From Planctomycetota bacterium (GTDB taxonomy: Bacteria > Planctomycetota > Planctomycetia > Pirellulales > UBA1268), in the NCBI GenBank assembly GCA_027622795.1, contig JAQBZA010000184.1:1-6726 (forward strand): DNA of 6,726 nucleotides, in the 5' to 3' direction. Below, one piece after another: positions 5,488-6,726 of this stretch (position 1 is the first letter of the stretch; every line of letters starts with the position of its first letter). The position numbers and the translations under genes were made by a program. The notes below the pieces were generated by a model, which was given only the letters and a program-made list of their open reading frames with translations, was not told the DNA's origin and ran no database searches.

Positions 5488-6726
5488 ATGCGTTCCAACA
5501 CAAATGATTCGTTCGTGCGTCTGTTCATGGAAGGACAGACTGCCAACCAGGTCACCGGTGGCGTGGAGGCTCCGGTGAATGAGCCGGTGCTCTCGATCGA
5601 GGAGCTTGCCAAGCGGTTCAACGTGTCGACCAAGACGATCTCGCGGTGGCGGGAGCATGGTCTGGTTGCCCAGCGATACAACGTGGCCGGGCGGCGCCGG
5701 GTGGGATTTCTCGCCAGCGCGGTGGAGCGATTTATCCATAACAATCCGCTGCGGATCGAGCGGGGCAGCCGGTTCAGCCAGCTCACCGACGACGAGCATG
5801 AGAAGATCGTTGGCTGGGCCCGTCGTCTCTCGGCGGCCGGGGCCTGCCCTGCCGACGTGCATCGGCGGATCGCGACGAAGCTTGGCCGCAGCGTGGAGAC
5901 GGTTCGCTACACGATCAAGCGGCACGATCAGGAGCATCCCGATACGGCCGTCTTTGCCGGCAGCGACGGCCGGCTGCGGCCGGAAAGCTGCACCCGCATC
6001 TACCAGCAGTATCTCGGCGGCGAATCGGTGGAGTCGATCGCCAAACGGTATCGCCGGTCGAAGGCGAGCATCTACCGGGTGATCCTCGCCCAGCGGGCCA
6101 GCCACATCATGGAGCTGCCGCTCGACTTCATGCCCAATGCGCTCTTTTCTCGGAAGAGTGCCGAGAAGGTCGTCAATCAGCCGTTCCCCGGCAGCCCCGA
6201 CGCCGGCAAGAAGGTGCGGCGGCCGAGTGGCCTGCCGGCCTACCTGGCCAGCCTCTACGAGGTGCCGTTGCTCACCCGTGAGCAGGAGGTGTGGCTGTTT
6301 CGCAAGTTCAACTACCTCAAGTTCAAGGCCAGCAATCTCCGGGAAGAACTCGATGTGGAGCATCCCAACACGCGCCTGATGGATCAGATCGAGCGGCTCT
6401 ACGACGAGATCGTGGAGATCAAGAACCGGATCGTGCGGGCCAACCTGCGGCTGGTCGTCTCGATCGCCAAGCGGCGGGTGTCGCCGGGCGACAGCTTCTT
6501 CGACCTGGTGAGCGACGGCAACATGTCGCTGATCCGCGCCGTCGAGAAGTTTGACTACGCCCGCGGCAACAAGTTCAGCACCTACGCCTCGTGGGCGATC
6601 ATGAAAAACTATGCCCGCACGATCCCTGATGAGCACAAGCGGCGAGATCGGTTTCGGGCGGCCGACATGGAGTTGTTGCAGGCCGCGGCCGACCGCCGCG
6701 AGGATGAATACCAGCAGCGGCTGGCT
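5488..6726 (+). CDS. Sigma-70 family RNA polymerase sigma factor with N-terminal HTH cassette (5' part)
   Basis: The frame is open from the ATG at 5488 to the window edge (413 complete codons), so the C-terminus with regions 3 and 4 is not seen. Residues 35-87 form a MerR/excisionase-like HTH: LSIEELAKRFNVSTKTISRWREHGLV, then a GRRRVGF wing. Residues 99-145 and 165-204 look like two more HTH units (LGRSVETVRYTIKRH; GGESVESIAKRYRRSKASIYRVI). Sigma region 1.2 follows (LPAYLASLYEVPLLTREQEVWLFRKFN, 249-275). Region 2 is at 311-383: NLRLVVSIAKRR, then FFDLVSDGNMSLIRAVEKFDYARGNKFSTYASWAI. The core-binding part is close to housekeeping sigma factors. The -10-recognition helix, however, reads SWAIMKNYARTIP instead of the usual TWWIRQAITRSI, so promoter preference is probably altered. 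It is divergent from the infC run, and the target regulon is unknown. Confidence 0.88.
   Translation, partial: MRSNTNDSFVRLFMEGQTANQVTGGVEAPVNEPVLSIEELAKRFNVSTKTISRWREHGLVAQRYNVAGRRRVGFLASAVERFIHNNPLRIERGSRFSQLTDDEHEKIVGWARRLSAAGACPADVHRRIATKLGRSVETVRYTIKRHDQEHPDTAVFAGSDGRLRPESCTRIYQQYLGGESVESIAKRYRRSKASIYRVILAQRASHIMELPLDFMPNALFSRKSAEKVVNQPFPGSPDAGKKVRRPSGLPAYLASLYEVPLLTREQEVWLFRKFNYLKFKASNLREELDVEHPNTRLMDQIERLYDEIVEIKNRIVRANLRLVVSIAKRRVSPGDSFFDLVSDGNMSLIRAVEKFDYARGNKFSTYASWAIMKNYARTIPDEHKRRDRFRAADMELLQAAADRREDEYQQRLA

Noticed and set aside
5365..6636. Open frame of 423 codons on the minus strand
   Set aside because: It is antisense to the sigma-70 frame, whose protein matches sigma regions 1.2 and 2. 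The antisense product is rich in H, R, G, P and V with no family character, a typical high-GC shadow.
1..6726. CRISPR array, tRNA or rRNA genes, insertion sequence
   Set aside because: No regularly spaced direct repeats, no tRNA-like cloverleaf or rRNA segment that I could recognise, and no transposase-like protein on either strand.

Overview
The window is GC-rich and looks like the chromosome of a planctomycete, most likely from the Pirellulales. The reasons are an OprP-type porin of the planctomycete kind, a sigma-70 protein carrying a long N-terminal helix-turn-helix (HTH) cassette, a baeRF3-type release-factor homologue, and lineage-type secreted proteins with no recognised domain. The lineage call is an inference from protein character, because no rRNA is present.

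Layout. (1) Positions 3-803, plus strand: the C-terminal part of an outer-membrane porin whose start lies outside the window. (2) Positions 804-1006: a gap between convergent genes, holding a nested palindromic element (840-978) with perfect 21-bp outer arms. It is probably a dispersed repeat, a bidirectional terminator, or both. (3) Positions 1007-5100, minus strand: a tightly packed run, read in transcription order as a secreted hypothetical protein, infC (IF3), rpmI (L35), a broken or split response regulator (receiver half then LuxR-type HTH half, joined by a GTGA stop/start overlap), and a baeRF3-family protein. (4) Positions 5101-5487: a divergent intergenic region with possible promoters. 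(5) Position 5488 to the window end, plus strand: a sigma-70 family protein with three HTH-like segments ahead of sigma regions 1.2 and 2, cut off by the window edge. It runs in an open frame with no stop inside the window.

How the genes may work together. The minus-strand run is translation-centred: IF3, L35 and a protein of the aeRF1 superfamily. The usual third member, rplT (L20), does not follow rpmI here. The response-regulator remnant starts 6 bp after the rpmI stop instead. The most notable points are the response regulator that has lost about half its receiver domain, the sigma factor's unusual N-terminal cassette, the 139-bp palindrome, and the uncertain (possibly ATT or ATC) start of infC.
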